NCBI GenBank assembly: GCA_019239815.1
Contig: JAFAZL010000917.1
Span: 1 to 6,455, forward strand
From: Acidobacteriota bacterium
GTDB taxonomy: Bacteria > Acidobacteriota > Terriglobia > Acidoferrales > UBA7541
Direction: 5' to 3'
Length of the DNA stretch: 6,455 bases
Part shown: in pieces, positions 5,736 through 6,455 of the stretch
Numbering within the stretch: the first letter of the stretch is position 1
Layout of the letters: each line of letters opens with the position of its first letter
Made by a program: the position numbers and the translations under genes
The notes under the pieces: model-generated
Databases searched by the model: none
What the model saw: only the letters and a program-made list of their open reading frames with translations
Told to the model about the DNA's origin: nothing

Positions 5736-5920
5736 CCGTCGGCACTGACTCCGAATTTCAGCACCACTCCGCTTCTCTGCGTTATCTTTTCTCTCTTCTC
5801 TTCATGTGTAGGCGCACCTCTGTGTACGGGCGCAGCACCGCTGCGCCCCAGCTTGCCCGGGCGTTAACGCGTGCACGATTCGCTTTTTCCTTGGTTTTGC
5901 CGTGCTAAGCCGCCGTCACT
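5736..5920. other. spacer between convergent genes
   Basis: These 185 bases hold no supported gene; the frame 5447-5908 is a shadow of the HTH-TPR gene. A pyrimidine-rich stretch (about 5768-5803) leads into two related pieces: GTGTA-GGCGCA at 5806-5816, and GTGTA-CGGGCGCA at 5822-5834, where the second continues as the palindrome at 5828-5848. The perfect palindrome GCGTTAACGC lies at 5861-5870. No hairpin with a T-run is present, so termination of either neighbour is not explained. Confidence 0.55.
5828..5848. repeat. perfect GC-rich palindrome after the HTH-TPR gene
   Basis: GGGCGCAGC (5828-5836) and GCTGCGCCC (5840-5848) form a perfect 9-bp stem with an ACC loop, preceded by GTAC. It begins 93 bases after the stop of the HTH-TPR gene. 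It has the same plan as the palindrome at 4584-4603, with changes in both arms that keep the pairing. No T-run follows, so it is more like a dispersed palindromic element than a terminator. Confidence 0.6.
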
Positions 5921-6455
5921 CTAATAAACCTGCTGAAATCCCACGTTCACCACATCCCTGAACTTCGGCGTCCCCGGCGGCAGCTTCGACATATCCAGAA
6001 AATCCGTATCAAACGCATACGCGCGCGTGGGCGGTGAATACACAGTCCCGCAACACTTGAACACGCCGGTTGCATACTGCGAATAGAACAAGCTCACCAT
6101 CGAGCCTTTATAGTTCAGCGTTTGCCCGCCCCAATTTTCCAGATAGCGCAGGAAGTTGTGCACGCCGCCATCGGTCCCGAAGTCCTGCGGTACGCCCGCA
6201 AACCCAGGCTGCGGAAAGTTGATGTTCTTCCCGGAGGCGATCGCCACTCGATAGTAGCTCGTCACTGCCGCGCGCCCGGCAACTGTCGCCGGACTCTTGA
6301 AGCTGTTCAGATCCGTCCAGTTGTTTGAAAGCAATGTGACCGTATCGCCCATCACTGCGGCCGCCGCATGCGGATCGCCGAAGCCCCCTGCGTTCGCGTT
6401 GTAGTTTCCAAACACGTATGCCGGCTGTTCGCTCGCCAGCGTAAATCCGCCTTGC
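5921..6455 (-). CDS. C-terminal part of a probable secreted, PilX-like pilus-associated protein (5' end outside window)
   Basis: The frame is open from the right edge of the window to TAG at 5921, giving 177 visible residues. The GTG at 6415 is not the true start, because upstream codons continue in frame (QGGFTLASEQPAYV). The sequence is rich in Gly, Asn, Tyr and Phe and poor in Lys, with beta-strand-like spacing, as in secreted or surface proteins. Stretches such as VFGNYNA, DTVTLLSNNWTDLNSF, HNFLRYLENWGG, YKGSMVSLFYSQYATG, and the end RAYAFDTDFLD then LPPGTPKFRDV resemble, from memory, the tails of large PilX-like minor pilins of acidobacteria and other environmental bacteria. An adjacent Cys-Cys pair (visible residues 134-135) may form a disulfide outside the cell. 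A signal or prepilin peptide would be beyond the edge. The gene end is clear; the family is a moderate-confidence call and the function is inferred. Confidence 0.6.
   Translation of the reverse strand, partial: QGGFTLASEQPAYVFGNYNANAGGFGDPHAAAAVMGDTVTLLSNNWTDLNSFKSPATVAGRAAVTSYYRVAIASGKNINFPQPGFAGVPQDFGTDGGVHNFLRYLENWGGQTLNYKGSMVSLFYSQYATGVFKCCGTVYSPPTRAYAFDTDFLDMSKLPPGTPKFRDVVNVGFQQVY

Noticed and set aside
1..6455. Mobile element, prophage, CRISPR array or toxin-antitoxin pair
   Set aside because: No transposase, integrase, terminal inverted repeats, regularly spaced repeats or paired small genes are visible.

Overview
The window looks like an ordinary chromosomal segment of a moderately GC-rich soil-type bacterium. 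A GTP-type PEP carboxykinase, a bacterial Ku protein, a MerR-type HTH fused to TPRs, and a secreted protein resembling the tails of PilX-like pilus proteins together suggest an acidobacterium. That assignment is an inference from gene style; there is no rRNA or other phylogenetic marker here.

Layout, left to right: the 3' end of a multi-pass membrane protein (+, 1-471); a short symmetrical hairpin that can terminate transcription from both sides (475-507); a thiol peroxiredoxin (-, 536-1009) with a good sigma70-like promoter; a divergent 90-residue protein of unknown function (+, 1149-1421); GTP-dependent PEP carboxykinase pckG (-, 1494-3254); a 436-base divergent control region (3255-3690); Ku (+, 3691-4560); a 317-base spacer with a GC-rich palindrome and a heptanucleotide tandem repeat; a MerR-HTH/TPR fusion regulator (+, 4878-5735); a 185-base spacer with a second palindrome of the same design; and the C-terminal part of a probable secreted or pilus-associated protein (-, 5921-6455).

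The genes do not form an operon. Almost every neighbour pair is convergent or divergent, and each gene appears to have its own control region. Their roles are separate: peroxide detoxification, gluconeogenesis, double-strand-break end joining, and regulation of unknown targets. There is no mobile element, CRISPR array, tRNA or rRNA that I can see.

No obviously new multi-gene system is present. The points most worth a second look are the HTH-TPR fusion with its uncharacterised middle segment, the pair of palindromes with matching changes in both arms, the four-unit heptad repeat, and the paired GTTAGCGCC motifs, 63 bp apart, around the pckG promoter.
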